Of a stretch of DNA of 64,000 nucleotides, positions 1-14,499 are shown in pieces. Positions within the stretch are counted from its first letter, which is position 1. Each line of letters starts with the position of its first letter. The DNA is from Lepturacanthus savala (taxonomy: Eukaryota; Chordata; Actinopteri; Scombriformes; Trichiuridae), in contig CM060462.1 in NCBI GenBank assembly GCA_030544235.1, positions 6,190,001-6,254,000 of the forward strand, given 5' to 3'. A program made the position numbers and the translations under genes. Under the pieces are notes generated by a model. That model was given only the letters and a program-made list of their open reading frames with translations, made no database searches and was not told the origin of the DNA.

Positions 1-1592
1 GGGAGTGTGAATGTGTGGATGTGTGCATGTATGCATGTAACATTTTTTGTGCATGTATGTGTAAATGTATACATGTTTGTATTACCCATTTTCTACTTTA
101 TGTCTGTCTTGATCATTGGGAGCGTAGATAGCCCATTCTGTCCTCTTGCCTCCCACCTCACCTAATTGAAAACTTGGCTCTCCAGATGATTTCAGATCCT
201 TTAGTTACCATAGTGATCATGGTGGCTTTGATAACTAGGGATGGCTGTAATGTTGATTCCTGCAGACTCCATTGACCACAGTTTGGCCAGCCATCTGGGA
301 TTCTAGCTGCCTGGCTAGAGGGAATTTGGTGCATGCTGGTTGGTCACTGGCATGTTCAACCTGCCACTTGGCTTGTCCACTACCATCTTTTTAGCAAAGG
401 GATTCCAACACAGTCTCATATAATTTTGTAATTTTGAGCACAAATGTTGTCTTGTCCCATGTTGTGGATATGAATGATGAGGAGATTACACTTGAAATGA
501 AATTATGATACAATAAACCAAATTTTGACCTCTTGTATAAAACTGTTATGTTTACCCCTGTATTCGTGGGCAACCACAAGGGGCAAAAAAAACTATAATG
601 ACTAGAGTGGTAATTGTTTTTGTAGTTGAGAGTTAAGGCTTTTGTGTCATTGTGTTATCATCAAATTGATTTATATTATTAAGTTATATTATGTGTGGTA
701 AAAACGGTTGCTGTGCAGGCCAAAGAGAAAGAAGAGGGTCAAACGTTCATGTCAGAGGTTGTACATATTTAACTAAAATATCATAATAATTGAAATTACT
801 AATGTAGACAATGGGTAAATTCTATTATGATTAAGTGAACTATCAGTGAATTTATAGATATAAAAATACCATTATAGGCACTGGGGGAAATATTTCTATT
901 GCAGGGACTTTCAAAACACCTTTTCTTGCTCATAAAATTAAACATATCTCAAAAACTATACACTACATCAAATGCCTGGAAGCAGTTAGTCACTTGAGCA
1001 ATGACTTCTATCACTATGGACAAACAGTAATGCAAGATGGTTCATGTCTCACTGTCTTCCCACTGGTTTACCTCTCGCCCTCACACAAACCCATCTTTCT
1101 ATTGTCATCCGTCGCAGACAAGGCTAAAAGCATCGATTTCTCTTTAATCCCCTTTAAGAGTGGTACAGAATTTATTTTTGTGGGACCACTCGTCCCAGAC
1201 AGTGTGCATTAACTGGTTAGATTATGTGTAGTGTACACTGAAGCACTTGCACATGCTCCCCAAGCCACCCACCCACAAAACCACAACTACCACTGCACAG
1301 GTGCATGTGTGCATGCCCTGACCTTGGGAGCAAAGCAGAGCTTGTCTTTATGAGGCCTTGAGACATGGCATTTGTGGCATTTAACCCCCCATCACTCTGT
1401 GACCCCCATTCACCCCCACCCTCTGCTTTGTACTGTCACTCTCCTTCTACCCTCCTTCCTCTCTGCCCCTCTCCCACACATTCTGCTCTTGCTGCATATT
1501 CATCCTCTTCCGCCTTCCCCTGCTTCCTTGTTAAAGCTCCTTCTGTCACTAACTTCAGCCCTTTAACCTTGCAGGTAAACAGCTATGGTCCA
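1..1592. other. intergenic
   Basis: Starts with a degenerate TG/ATG-rich tract (1-75). The remainder is ordinary AT-rich sequence; the open frames are short and have no recognisable product. Confidence 0.6.
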
Positions 1593-1628
1593 GGTGTGTG
1601 TGTGTGTGTGTGTGCGTGTGTGTGTGTT
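1593..1628. repeat. (TG)n microsatellite
   Basis: About 18 TG units with one C interruption. Confidence 0.9.
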
Positions 1629-4590
1629 GGGAGTAACCAGACAGCACCAGAATGTACCCCCTTCGCACAAACACTGGACTAGCTTGGAAAGGGTAAAGAG
1701 ATCTTGACAAGGTCAGTGAGCTTTGTAGCTCATAATTACCCAGCCTGGGTGTACAGTAGATATGTCAAAGCAGCTGGACCATGCAGGGCCCAGACAATAC
1801 AGAAGGAGATGAACCTGCATGCCAAAGAATGGTTGGAATTGATTGTAGATGGAACTAGAATGTGTGCCCCACATTGTTAGGGGATGGTGTTGCTATGTAA
1901 GATTTTAATTAACAATACTAACAGATGATTGATATGCACTAGAAAATATTAATATTCTTTAAAAATAGCCTAAAACAAATAATCAATTGCAAAATAGTTG
2001 GTAACAAATTTTCTATCAACCAACTAAGCGATTAATCAACTAATTGTTGCACCTCTGCATTTCAAAATTGTCATTGTTACAGGATTTATTTTTGTGGAAC
2101 AACCTTTTTAATGGTTGTGAATATAATTTAAAGACGATATGAATATTTAGAAAAGTGAAAGATATGCCATTCAACATTCATTCAAGACATAAGATTCACT
2201 CCTTCTTTTTTAAGTCCACCTCTGTCACATGACTCACGGTGGGACTCTTGGTCTACATTTATGCTCCCCATTAGATGAATTCTACTGACTTTTGTGATCC
2301 CCTGACACTTTCTATAAATCCATCAGAAGTTGACAGTACTGGTTGAGAGAAAGATGATGATCTATCTAGTGAAATGCTGCTCCTATCAAATGTTTCTATT
2401 GCTATTGAACAAGACAGTGTGTGGGACTATTTTTATAGTATACATTCCACTCTGTGGAGTAAAATATTTTGATAATTGAATAGTTTATTATTGTTATTGT
2501 GATTTCTTACTTTTTTGTGAAGATATCCCTGGCACCCAGAGCATGAAACCTACTGACCTTTCACCTCATGCCACCAGCAGTTTTGGTACAGTTCCATGAT
2601 GTATCCTAACATCATGACATAGCTCTGTCAAAGGCATGTCAGGGAAAGTAACTAGAAAGTTGTGGTTGTATCTTTTTATATGGGTAATTAATACAGTATA
2701 ATTTAATTAAAGAATCATAAATTAATTTTAATGCATGTCACATAAGAATACATTTTAAAAAGTATGTATTCTGTGTTATATTAATCATGCATATTCCTCC
2801 CTTCTTTTTGCTGTATGTCTTTATTTCTGACACATCCCCAGGTCTTCTAATAAGTATTAAACACGTACAACATGCAACATTTGCCACACATTTAAAGCAC
2901 TTCTAATAAAATATTTTGATGCAGATTATTATTAACATTAAGGATAATATCTTTTAATTGACTACAATACAAATGGTAACAGCAAATGAAATATGCAAAA
3001 TGTAATTTTGCACATAATGCTAAAAATATCATGTGTGCTTTAACTGCTGCTGAATTTCTTTTCACTTGGGTTATTGCCAGTGAACAACATTGATCTGTTA
3101 AAGGTGTCTTTGAAGCAGGTGTTTCTTGGGGGAAAAGTTTAAATTTAATTCTGTCAGAAGCGAGGCAGATGTTTTCCTCACTCTGGTAAAGGTTAATGCC
3201 TCCGTAGTACCACTGCTCCTGTTGGTGGTTCTATCAAAGACATGTATCTCTGATTGTTGCATGCAATTTCACTCGCTGCTGTCCTTTGTGAATTTCCTGT
3301 AAAACAGCCCTCACACACCTGATGATTAACAAGATTTAAAATGGTAGAAGCCGCATGGGGCCTCATTACCATAGTAAATACTTATCCCACTGTTCCATTT
3401 TTGTGTGTAAAGGGGGGCGGTAGAGAGAGGGTTAAAGGAGAACACAAGACAATGTGGAAGGAGGAGAGTTTATGGTGTTTAGGGAATGCAGACTCATCTT
3501 TCTCCTCCTCTCTCCCCTATGGTCGGTTCCCAAGATGTGAGCTTTCCCTCCTCTATGGGTTCCTATGTAAGACAACAATGGCCCCTTGGCTCCCTCATTT
3601 CTTGATCAATTTCCCTGGGCTCACTCAAGTTTTTCAGTAACTGCAATTACAATCATCATCCACAGACAAAACCACTAATGAGGAACTATGGAGGCAACAC
3701 AGGAAACTGTACAGGCGCGGAGGAATAGTAGAGAAGGAGAGTGAGAGACCCTGAGCTTATCATAAATCCTGAATCAGAGGTGAATAATAAAGTATAATTT
3801 TGTAGTTTAAGTCTTACATGTTTTATTTAAACTTTGCCAAGCAATAGAAGCAAAGGTTTTTCTTCATACAACTTTTATTTTAGAACGAACAACAGTAATA
3901 TAATATACTGTGTACAGTGTTAAATGAGGAAAGAAACCCAGTTTTACCCTGTAGTTGAGCAGACTTCTGATTTCATGTCACAGTCCTGTATGTGTAACAG
4001 CACAAAGGGGAACAGCATGAACAAGCCGATATGAAAAAAAGTCTAGGAACAGCTGGGTAAAACAATAGAATTTTAACGACATGCATATTTTCCTGACTTC
4101 GTCTGTGATTTCACAAGATGCCAGTTCTCCATTTTTCAAAGGGAATACTGAAAACGGTTATATCAGGATAAATCAAGACAAAGCTACGACATGACTCCTG
4201 TACCCAGTATGCCACTTTCATAGACATGCTTCATGTTTTGATCTCCACTTGTATCTTTGTCAAAAAAAAGAAAAAAAAGAATTAAAAAATAACTAAGGAA
4301 TATGTTTTATTTTAGTGTTGCTGATAGGTTCGACAGACAACTCTCATTAGACCAGTCCTTTGAGTTGCAGGTCACACAGGAGTAAAAGCATGTCACTTTT
4401 TTCCCTCTTTTATAGTGGAGGTTATATTGCCTTTAGAAAGCATATTAGTTTTTCTTAGGTTATTTATTATATGTTTTGGACTAACAAAAGAAAAAGAAGA
4501 AAAATAATAATTTCCATTAAAAATGATATTAGGTGACATAATATGAAATGACACTTATCAGAAACATGAGGTTTGTTACACTACACAAAT
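1629..4590. other. intergenic, AT-rich
   Basis: Apart from the hAT-like end at about 2014-2058, I see nothing I can name. Many short A/T runs. Confidence 0.6.
2014..2058 (-). mobile_element. hAT-like terminal fragment
   Basis: On the minus strand the sequence starts AGAGGTGCAACAATTAG and continues with TTGATTAATCG-type repeats, resembling the ends of non-autonomous hAT elements common in fish (GTGCAACGATTAATCGATTAAT). Only one end is seen; the partner end was not found. Confidence 0.4.
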
Positions 4591-4619
4591 ACTGTAGTAT
4601 GCATGTATGTTGGAAAAAA

Positions 4620-4707
<88 letters not shown>

Positions 4708-4736
4708 TTTTTTCCAACATACATGCATACTACAGT
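4591..4736. repeat. perfect 146-bp palindrome: 36-bp inverted arms around (TA)37
   Basis: The left arm 4591-4626 (starting ACTGTAGTATGCATG) and the right arm 4701-4736 (ending CATGCATACTACAGT) are exact reverse complements. The 74-bp centre is uninterrupted TA. The whole unit is self-complementary. The arms end abruptly and no target-site duplication is obvious. A young foldback/MITE-like element is possible. Confidence 0.9.
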
Positions 4737-5192
4737 CAGCCATCATTAGTGCAGTAAAGATACATGGATACCACATTTAAAAAAGGTTCAGTCTGCCTAT
4801 TGATGTTTATAGTGCACTGGCTTTACAAATGCTTTTATCATGTCATTTTTGAATAGAGCAATCTACCTCTTACACCTTTGTCAAATCGTTTTGTCATCTT
4901 CTTCACCATAATGCGCTCTTGTTGAAGAGTGTGATAGACCTCACTGTTACTAGGGCAATGCAAACACACTCACACACTCCATCTCTTTGGGGGATAGAAA
5001 GCCTAAGGCTGCATCCTGTTTTGGCAGCTGTAAAGATAGAAGTGCCTCTTCTCCACTCTTCTGGCACTTTGCCTTCTGGGGGAAGAAGCTAGGGGACAGG
5101 TGGGGATGGACCGGCCCATGCCAGCTGACCTGTCAGCTTTAGACCCTGTGTGTTTGAATACAAGGAGGGAGGTGAAGGGGGGGTTGGTGAGG

Positions 5193-5228
5193 AGTGTGTG
5201 TGTGTGTGTGTGTGTATGTGTGTGTGTT
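5193..5228. repeat. (TG)n microsatellite
   Basis: TG repeat with one A interruption, followed by a GA-rich stretch to about 5260. Confidence 0.9.
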
Positions 5229-5440
5229 TTGAGAGAGAGAGCGAGAGGAGAAAAGAGATGGAGGAGCAGAGGATGACAAGAAAGGGAGACAGAACAGGAT
5301 GGTACTGCTGATGGAGATGGGATGTGACAGTTCTCCCTGGGATTGTGTGATTAATTGGGATCAGGTCACCTCTTCAATGTCTGGACAGTAATGCTATGCG
5401 GTCTCATATGGCTATTTACATACAGTGGGCTCCCTGGGTT

Positions 5441-5453
5441 TCACACGCACATG

Positions 5454-5485
<32 letters not shown>

Positions 5486-5490
5486 TACAC
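5441..5490. repeat. (CA)n microsatellite
   Basis: Imperfect CA repeat with G and T interruptions. Confidence 0.85.
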
Positions 5491-7079
5491 GTGAGCTGGG
5501 GAAACAAAACACACACTCCTCTGTGTGGAATACTGTCATTATTTTTAGCTCAGATACTAGACCGAGTTGTTGTAGTAGCAGCAGTGGAGCTTGTTGGTTT
5601 CCATGTTGTATTCAGATACAACTTTTTTCTTGTTTTTTTTCTTGTACATATTTTCCTTGTGCTGGAACAAATATATGTACTTGACAAGAGCTCCTACTAA
5701 GAAAGTGGTTGTTGGTGCTGAAGTTCCTGTGTTACCTTTTGCAAACTCTGTCTCAAAGCACCAGCCCCTCTCTCAGAACCGGGGATAAGATAGCAACCCA
5801 ATGGAAAGCTCAGATACTAAGAAGACACATGGCACTGAATAATTTATGGCCCAGCAAAATAGAGACAGCCTCTTGAAGTCCTGAGTAAGTAGATATAGAC
5901 AGTGGTGACATATCAAGCCACAATAAAGACACCGGGAACAGTGGAGAAGGCAGGGGGAAAACGTTCTGTGAATTTCTTGAGTTAAGAGTTTGTTTTGGTT
6001 TCCCTGCACTAGCTGCCTCTATTTGAAAGTTGCATTGCTCTGCCGTGTTTACCAAGTCCTCTTGCTGCTCGCTCTGTCACACCAGGGATAGTACCCAGGT
6101 GAGCGCTCCTACACAAGGAAGAGAGAAGCCAGTGGCCCTTTGATTCCGGGCCGCTGGTTCCCTCAGATTAGTTATTCTCTCTGTATCCATACGAAACCAC
6201 TGGCAGGGCAGCCAGTGTAACGGAGGAAGACACTTCCATTCCAATCGGGTGGCAGTTGATGATGGCTTGCTAGCTGGCTGGCTGACTTGCAGTCTTGCTG
6301 GCTGATGGGCTGCCAAGTTGGGCGCTGGCTGCTCGCAAGCTAGGTAGGTATGACATTTAAGACTTGGCCCCTGGTGGGCACCAAGACAGACACCCCAGAC
6401 AGCCATTGGAGCTTCGAGGCCCCTGCAGTCTCTACCCATTATACCTCAGCAGCACTGATGAGGAAGGTTGTGGTAGAGAAGCTGTCCTCATGCCGCCCGT
6501 CACATCCCCGCCACTTTCATCCCCGCGCCCACTTCAAAAGTGACATCTGTCATCACTAAGAAGCTCGGAAGCACCGTGTTCCTGCGATGTGCTCCTTTGA
6601 TGGTGATTTGGCCCCAGGCGTTTGTCATACATAACTTAGGTGGAGAACAATGTGAAATCCGACTTGGATTTAAAAGAGAAAAAGATTTTTAAGTACACTG
6701 CAGGAGGGTAAAATCAAAATTACTCTAACCACTGGAGGGAGCGAATCAAAGAACAGCATAGGCAGGAAGAAGAATTGTTCTCTGCTCTTATCACAGTCTT
6801 GTTAGTTTTCTTCTTGTTCACCTTGTTACTGTGTCCCCATCTGTGGAATAAAGCAGCTGCCAATGGCAACTGATCATCGTAGGGTGACATAACTATGCGG
6901 CATGGAGAACTTTCTGATTGTAGGCTTTTGGTCTTGAACCCGCAGCATATTTCAAATGCGTAACTGCAACCAACAATACTATTATCAACAAAAACAATGA
7001 AGGTTGTCAACAGGGCACATGAGGTACAGGCTGCCATCAGACATACCACAACTTTAGTGCAAAGTGTATCCGTCTGGTT

Positions 7080-7290
7080 TAAGTGAAAGTGTGTGTTGCA
7101 TGCCTGTGGAATGTGGATTGTAGTGTGTGTCAGCGTCAGAAAAGAAAGAATGGTTGGGTGTGTTTGGTTGAAGTTTGCGAGTAGCTGTGTGAATGTGTGT
7201 GCGGTTAGCTGTGTATGCAGCAATGTAGCTGTGTGTGTGTGTGCAGTACAAAGAGCGCGTGTGTGTGTACATGTGGTTATTTGTAAAGGC
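7080..7290. repeat. GT-rich low-complexity tract
   Basis: Degenerate TGTG-rich sequence. On the minus strand it makes a long spurious His/Thr-rich open frame. Confidence 0.7.
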
Positions 7291-9041
7291 TGAGGTATGA
7301 TGACCCTGGCAGTGCTTTTCACCAGGGCTGTCAAAAACACGCCTCTCTTCACTGACCTTGTTTTGGCGTCTGTGATACTTGACCCTGTGTCTTTAGCGAC
7401 GTCCAAATCCACTTCTGTACTCTTCATATCTGCCTATGTAACCTTTAAACCCAACTTCTCTCACTGTCTTTCTCAACCTCCAACTCTCATTATACTTCCC
7501 TTGTCTTTTGTGTCTGTCTTTCCCTCCTTCATTCCCCCTCACTCTGGGGTTAACCCAAAGTTCAGCCATCCCTCTTTCTCACCTCTCTGTGACTGACAGG
7601 CCTGTCTTCCAGATGGCTGCCAGATTGCCGAGCTTCTTGTCAGTTCATATTAAGCTTTGTTTGATTAATGCATAATTTAAGGCCTGTTAAGTTTTCCTCC
7701 ACAAATATATGTATCCAATTAGCTCTGTTAGGCTATGTTTCATCACCAGCTAAATATTTAAGTGTTTTTTTTCTTTTTTCCTGCATTATCTTTTTTTTTC
7801 TATGTATAGCTCCAGCGAGGGTAAAACCGTGATGCTCCACCTCCCTCATCTCTTCGTAGTCTGTTAACATAAACTGTCAGTGAAATTGATGTGGAGCAGG
7901 ATAATTAAACTTGTTTATCTCTCAATTTGGGATACACACATACATATTTGGAGGAGACTAAACATTCTGTGCATGTGCATGTCTGTGTGTATATTTATAT
8001 GTGTATTTGTGTTGCTGCTTGTGAGTGTATGCCAAGCCACAAGTAATTCAAGCAAAACAAGAGGCAGACCTGGAGCTTGCTCACACAGTTTTGGTTGAGT
8101 TTACTTGACTGAGTGAGTATTTGAGGCTCAAGAGATAGGACATCATACAAAAAACGTGTTATTTCTTCTGCCATCCAAAGTAGAGCTACTAGAGGTGAAT
8201 GTAAATAACCTCTGAAATCACACACTCCTTTTTCATATAGTACTTGTCTTTATACATTGATTCTACATTCTTAAACAAGATGCCATTTGATAATACAGAA
8301 AACAGTTTTATTCAGGTTATGGTATCAACATCTAGAAAGAATAAACAAATGGGTGATCCTTATCAGCATCTGTCATCCACTACATCTGGCATTATATACT
8401 TGACAGCCTTTCATTTTCTGTGGTGACTCTCTTTATATCTAATGGTGGCAGGTATCTGTTCCATCTGCAGTCTTGTAAAATTGTATGTGACTAGTACCAG
8501 GATGTTCCACAAATAACCACAGAAATCAAAAATGTAAACTCTTTTAAATTAATGATTCTATACAGTTGTAATTCGGTACAGGTCAGCTTCTAGTTTCAGC
8601 TGTATCGCGGTTTGAAGAAGTCACACATATTTTCCAGAATACTGTTAAGGAGGTATGAGCTGTTTTTTCCCCTTTGTTAAAATTACTTCTCAATGACAGA
8701 AAGTACAGGGAATCCTTCAGGCCGTGTGCAGCTGCAGCCTAGAATAACACAACTCCTCCCTCTCCGATAAGCAACAAACAAAAATTGTGTTGATGAGGAT
8801 TGTGCGCTTAGACTGAAAGACACAGCAGTGTTTGCCTTGTGAATATGAACACACAATGCTTTTTGCTCTAGAAAGTTTAGAGTGAATCATCCCTCATCCC
8901 ACCGGGAAAGAACTAGAAGAACTAACCAGGCAACTCAATTTCCTCATTATCTTTCTTCCAAGCCTTCTCCTTAAAGTCCACCTAAAACAACATTTAGAGA
9001 TTATCTAACCCTCCATATTGTGACATAGTTTTCAGTGTATT

Positions 9042-9090
9042 CACCTGTATATACAGGTGGGAAAAAATTATGGAGGAATTTGATTGGATG
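9042..9090. repeat. 18-bp palindrome joined to Tc1-like end
   Basis: CACCTGTATATACAGGTG (9042-9059) is a perfect palindrome with a central TA. Its right half continues into GGGAAAAAATTATGGAGG, which resembles Tc1/mariner ends of the TACAGGGGTTGGACAAAAT type from fish. It may be two abutting inverted ends or chance. Confidence 0.3.
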
Positions 9091-9149
9091 ATTGAATATT
9101 TGACATTATCATATAATGTGCAGATAGAAACAAGCAGTGGCTAATGTAT

Positions 9150-9306
9150 AGCTTACAACTTGATTGACAGATGGATTCCATGGTCCCATTGCAGAACATG
9201 CAAACTCCACACAGAAAGGTCCCAGACCCAGGACCAAGGAGGTCTTGAACCTGCGACCTTCTTGCTGTGAGGCAACAGCGCTAACCCCTGCTCCACCGTA
9301 TCGCCC
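9150..9306 (-). mobile_element. tRNA-derived SINE copy
   Basis: Read on the minus strand it matches the common fish SINE-like head. A box-A-like TGGAGCAGGGG lies at 9295-9285, then GTTAGCGCTGTTGCCTCACAG, and a box-B-like GGTTCAAGACC at 9251-9241. The tail contains TGTGTGGAGTTTGCATGTTC. It shares blocks with the copy at 50162-50290. Confidence 0.65.
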
Positions 9307-12300
9307 TCAAAACAAATTTGATTGAAAAAAAAACCCCAACATTTTTTGGGATTTTTTTTTTCAAATATAGTTAAATAAGCATGACTAGGAATGTGATATA
9401 AAAGGATTAAAAAAATATTTTTCATTTCAGGCAGACTTCAATATTTGCGTCTCTGTACCCATGGATTGTGGTGTTGTACAGCTCAACACACTAGGCATGG
9501 CACACTTGACTGTGATTTGCACCTCACTTCAGTGTTCATGAAAATAGAGCTCACAGCATTTGATCACTCATCTAACCATAAAGTATTTATGTAACATGGC
9601 CTCTACAGTAAACAAGAGTAGCCTATGGTTCAATCATTGTTTGTATATGAACTGGAGAAACCTAACAAAGCTAATTCCTCTGTCTGTTTAAAGATGAGTG
9701 TGCTCTTGTGTCTGTATTTACAGTTTCTATGTGTTTGTGTCTATCAATTTCTGTTTCTGTATATCCCCAAAGCTTGTGTTAGAGTTTTGTGCAATAGGCC
9801 TCATTGTGTTTTGTGCTTGATGCTCTCCTGACTCACATACACCATCATGTTATTCACTTGTTTTAATCCATTCATTCGTGGGTTAACAGAAGTTCGAGAC
9901 ACAGGGTTGGCACCATCAGAGCGGTACACGCAGAACATTCACACACATCAGAGACAGATAGATACCTCTGTCCAGTCGCATGTCTGCCTGTTGACCCATC
10001 CATTCATCTGGCTGCCAATTCATGTCCCAAATGTCGGTATAAATAACAATACTCTCCTCTAACAAACCTGTCTCCCAGATAATACAGTTATCCTACTAAA
10101 GTACAACTGTGTTTAGTAGTAGTAAACATTTTGCCACCTGATCACATTTTTCTTTTTTTCATAGTTATTGTCACTTGTGAAATACAGCAGTAGAACTGTG
10201 GATGCTTCTGTGGGTTAGATAAAGCAGAAATGTTGTGCGTTATATAATTACACAGTGACAGACCTATAGTACCCTATCAGTTCTGCAGCTGATAAATAAA
10301 CACATTTATGTTACATGTGGCGGCTGATTATAAATGTCACATTCCCAAGTACTAGCTCATCAAGTTCAATGGCGGTACACAAGGAGGGTGGGGCCCGCTT
10401 CAAACTGAGCCTGCCAGGCGCTGATGAAAGCAACGCCTCGATGACATGAGGTGCAACTTTCAGTTGTTTAGCAAGAATGCTGACAGATCTATCAGTCATA
10501 AATATCCTGGAGAGAGGGATGGAGGAAGGAGGAAAGGGGAAGCAATGAGGGAATAACAGACCGGGCTTGAGAGGGAGACCTTCAGACATTTATAGTTTTG
10601 TACATGTGTGTATGCGTGTGTGCTTTTCTCTTCATTAAAACAGCAGTGCTGCTTGTCAGTGCCTGAATCCATCAATGTATCTGTGGTAGCTGTCATTGAG
10701 ATGTGCCCTAAGAATGAGTTACACATCCACCCTCACTCAACACAATTGTCATATATAATCTATTTGTAAACATAAAATACACACACATAGATACATGTGA
10801 TGTGAGATAATCTCCCATATACACATACACAAACATATAACCCATGTCTACTATACAGAGCAAAGTGCTGTGGTTTCACATTTCACATAAATCACTGCTT
10901 GTCCCCAGAGAGACATATTAATCAGTGATAGAAACACAGAAACATAATTTGGTGCTAATCATCATCACTGTGTTTGACCTACTCAGCTTTAATCCTGCAT
11001 ATTGTGGACAGAGACATGCCTGCAGTTGAGCATGAGTAGCACTGTTGTAGATGTAGCATATCCCTCTTAGCTGTGGACAAGTTTACACTGATTGTTTCAT
11101 GTATCTAGGCCTGGGCTCCTGACGCCTGCGATGCTTTTGAACTTGGCCTTTTGTGTCCTCCAACAGAGCTTTTGTTCTAGATGAAACAGACTATGTATGG
11201 TCATCACTGAGCTCCTGTACAACCAAGTGTCAACTCCACCACATGCACACATGCATTTGTGGAGATGAAGGCAAACAGCCATACACAAACATCCCACATA
11301 TACTGTAGGCAAGTTGGCATGTAGACCCATACTGATGTAGAACATGTAGACTCACATGTTTATAGAGTGTGTGTGAGTGGACAGGGACATCTGTTTTTTT
11401 TCCTGAGTAATACAACATTCTACAAGAGCAATCCCAATTACAAGAAAGGATTCAGCATTAAAGTTTCATCCTGTAACACTGTGGCCTCTTCCCGGCACAT
11501 CAGAGCACTGCTGTTTTTTGAACAACACCGACATGTATGCTCTCTCTAAAGAATTAAGTTTACTTTAAAGAAATTTAAAGTAGGGAGGAACTTGCTGAAT
11601 ATATGGGTTAAGATTAGATATATGCAGTATATACAGTACACACAATCAAACAGGTTTATACATAATGTTATAACTAAAATTCTCTGTTTAAAAGAATTAT
11701 TTTCTTTATTTTCCGTTCACACAAAAATGTGACAAAGTGTCTTACATGTCTCCAGCCATCATCAGAATAACCAAAGATATTCTGTATGATCACCATCTAG
11801 CAGTCAACAAAAGGCCTGACACAATAAAAGCAATAAGCAACATCTGAGCAGCAATGATTCCTTCACCTGCCTGCATCATGCACACTTGACACTCACTCAC
11901 ACATACACACATATATCCTATATCAAAAATAACGTTATTGCATGCCTAAAGAAAAAAAGAGCACATATACGTAGTCACAGTGTTATAGGGTGAGGAACAG
12001 AAAACCGCTTGTACTTATTCTTCTTGCAGCCTGGCACCCTAAAGCGCCTCCCAGAGGGCAGAAGTTGGTACTCCCCACATAAAACATGAGTGACAGACAA
12101 AGAAAGCTACATTCCATTTCACTCAGCCTCTAATCCAGAGTGACTTAAACGGGTGCAACGATAAACTGAATTTTAATTTGTGTATGCAATCAATAGTAGA
12201 GCATGTAAGGGCCCTAGCCACAGCACCCAGACATCAGATTTACAAGACAATAAAGTAAAAGCCTTATAAGATGCTTCTCTAAAGCCTCTTTCACATATGC

Positions 12301-13017
12301 ATTCTGGACAGTGTTTGAGAATCAGGCCCAAACCAGGTCTGGAGTTGCCTTTCATACATACACTACCAGACATCGTCTCAGACATGTTCACACATACTGA
12401 AAATACACTGTATAGTTTAGGATGGAGGTGGTGCCTTAGCAGGGGATACAGGAGGCACGACATGATATAAAATCATGGAGTCGCTTGCTGAATCTCTTGT
12501 GTGATTTCATCTTCTCTCTAGTTTGACATGTGCTTTAAAAGTGGCTTTGCTCCTTTAAGAGAAGCTCTTTGCGCAGGGAGTGAGTGGTAAAGTGACGCAA
12601 GTAAGAGAGTCTGTCTACTTATGGAGAGTGAAGCCGGGCACTGGAGCTGACAGAGCGAAGTTAACATGTAGCTGTGGAAGTAGCAGTGCAATGTGTGTAC
12701 AGATTAGGCTGATGCATGGCTACAAAGGGACTTGGAAAAATAACTTGACTCCTCAAGACAAAAAACAGGTTTGTGCGTCTTGCTTGTCATCAACATGCCC
12801 CCTCGCTATGCCAACACTTCACTAAATATATTCCCTCACTATATTCAGTTATGTGGACATTCTGCTAGAAAGCCTGTTGTTTAAAGTGTGTTTGATTCAG
12901 AGCTGGCAGATTCTGACATTTGTGTTCATAAATACAGCCCTCTTGAGTAATGTCTGGATCATTTCTCGATTGCACTGTAGCCTGAAAATATTGTCCCTGT
13001 TAATTTGATTATTTTTG
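9307..13017. other. intergenic
   Basis: No supported gene. A short piece near 12035-12065 (GCGCCTCCCAGAGGGCAGAAG) faintly resembles retroposon-derived sequence but cannot be assigned. Confidence 0.55.

Positions 13018-14499
<1,482 letters not shown>

Larger units (their letters stand above)
4737..9041. other. intergenic with simple repeats
   Basis: Contains TG/CA tracts (5193, 5441, 7080-7290) and a CTGGCTGG-rich patch near 6265-6340. Longer open frames here follow low-complexity sequence. No gene supported. Confidence 0.55.

Noticed and set aside
6720..7427. 235-residue open frame on the minus strand
   Set aside because: Its middle is Thr/His-rich translation of a degenerate GT/CA tract and the rest matches no family I recognise. 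There are no splice or start features.
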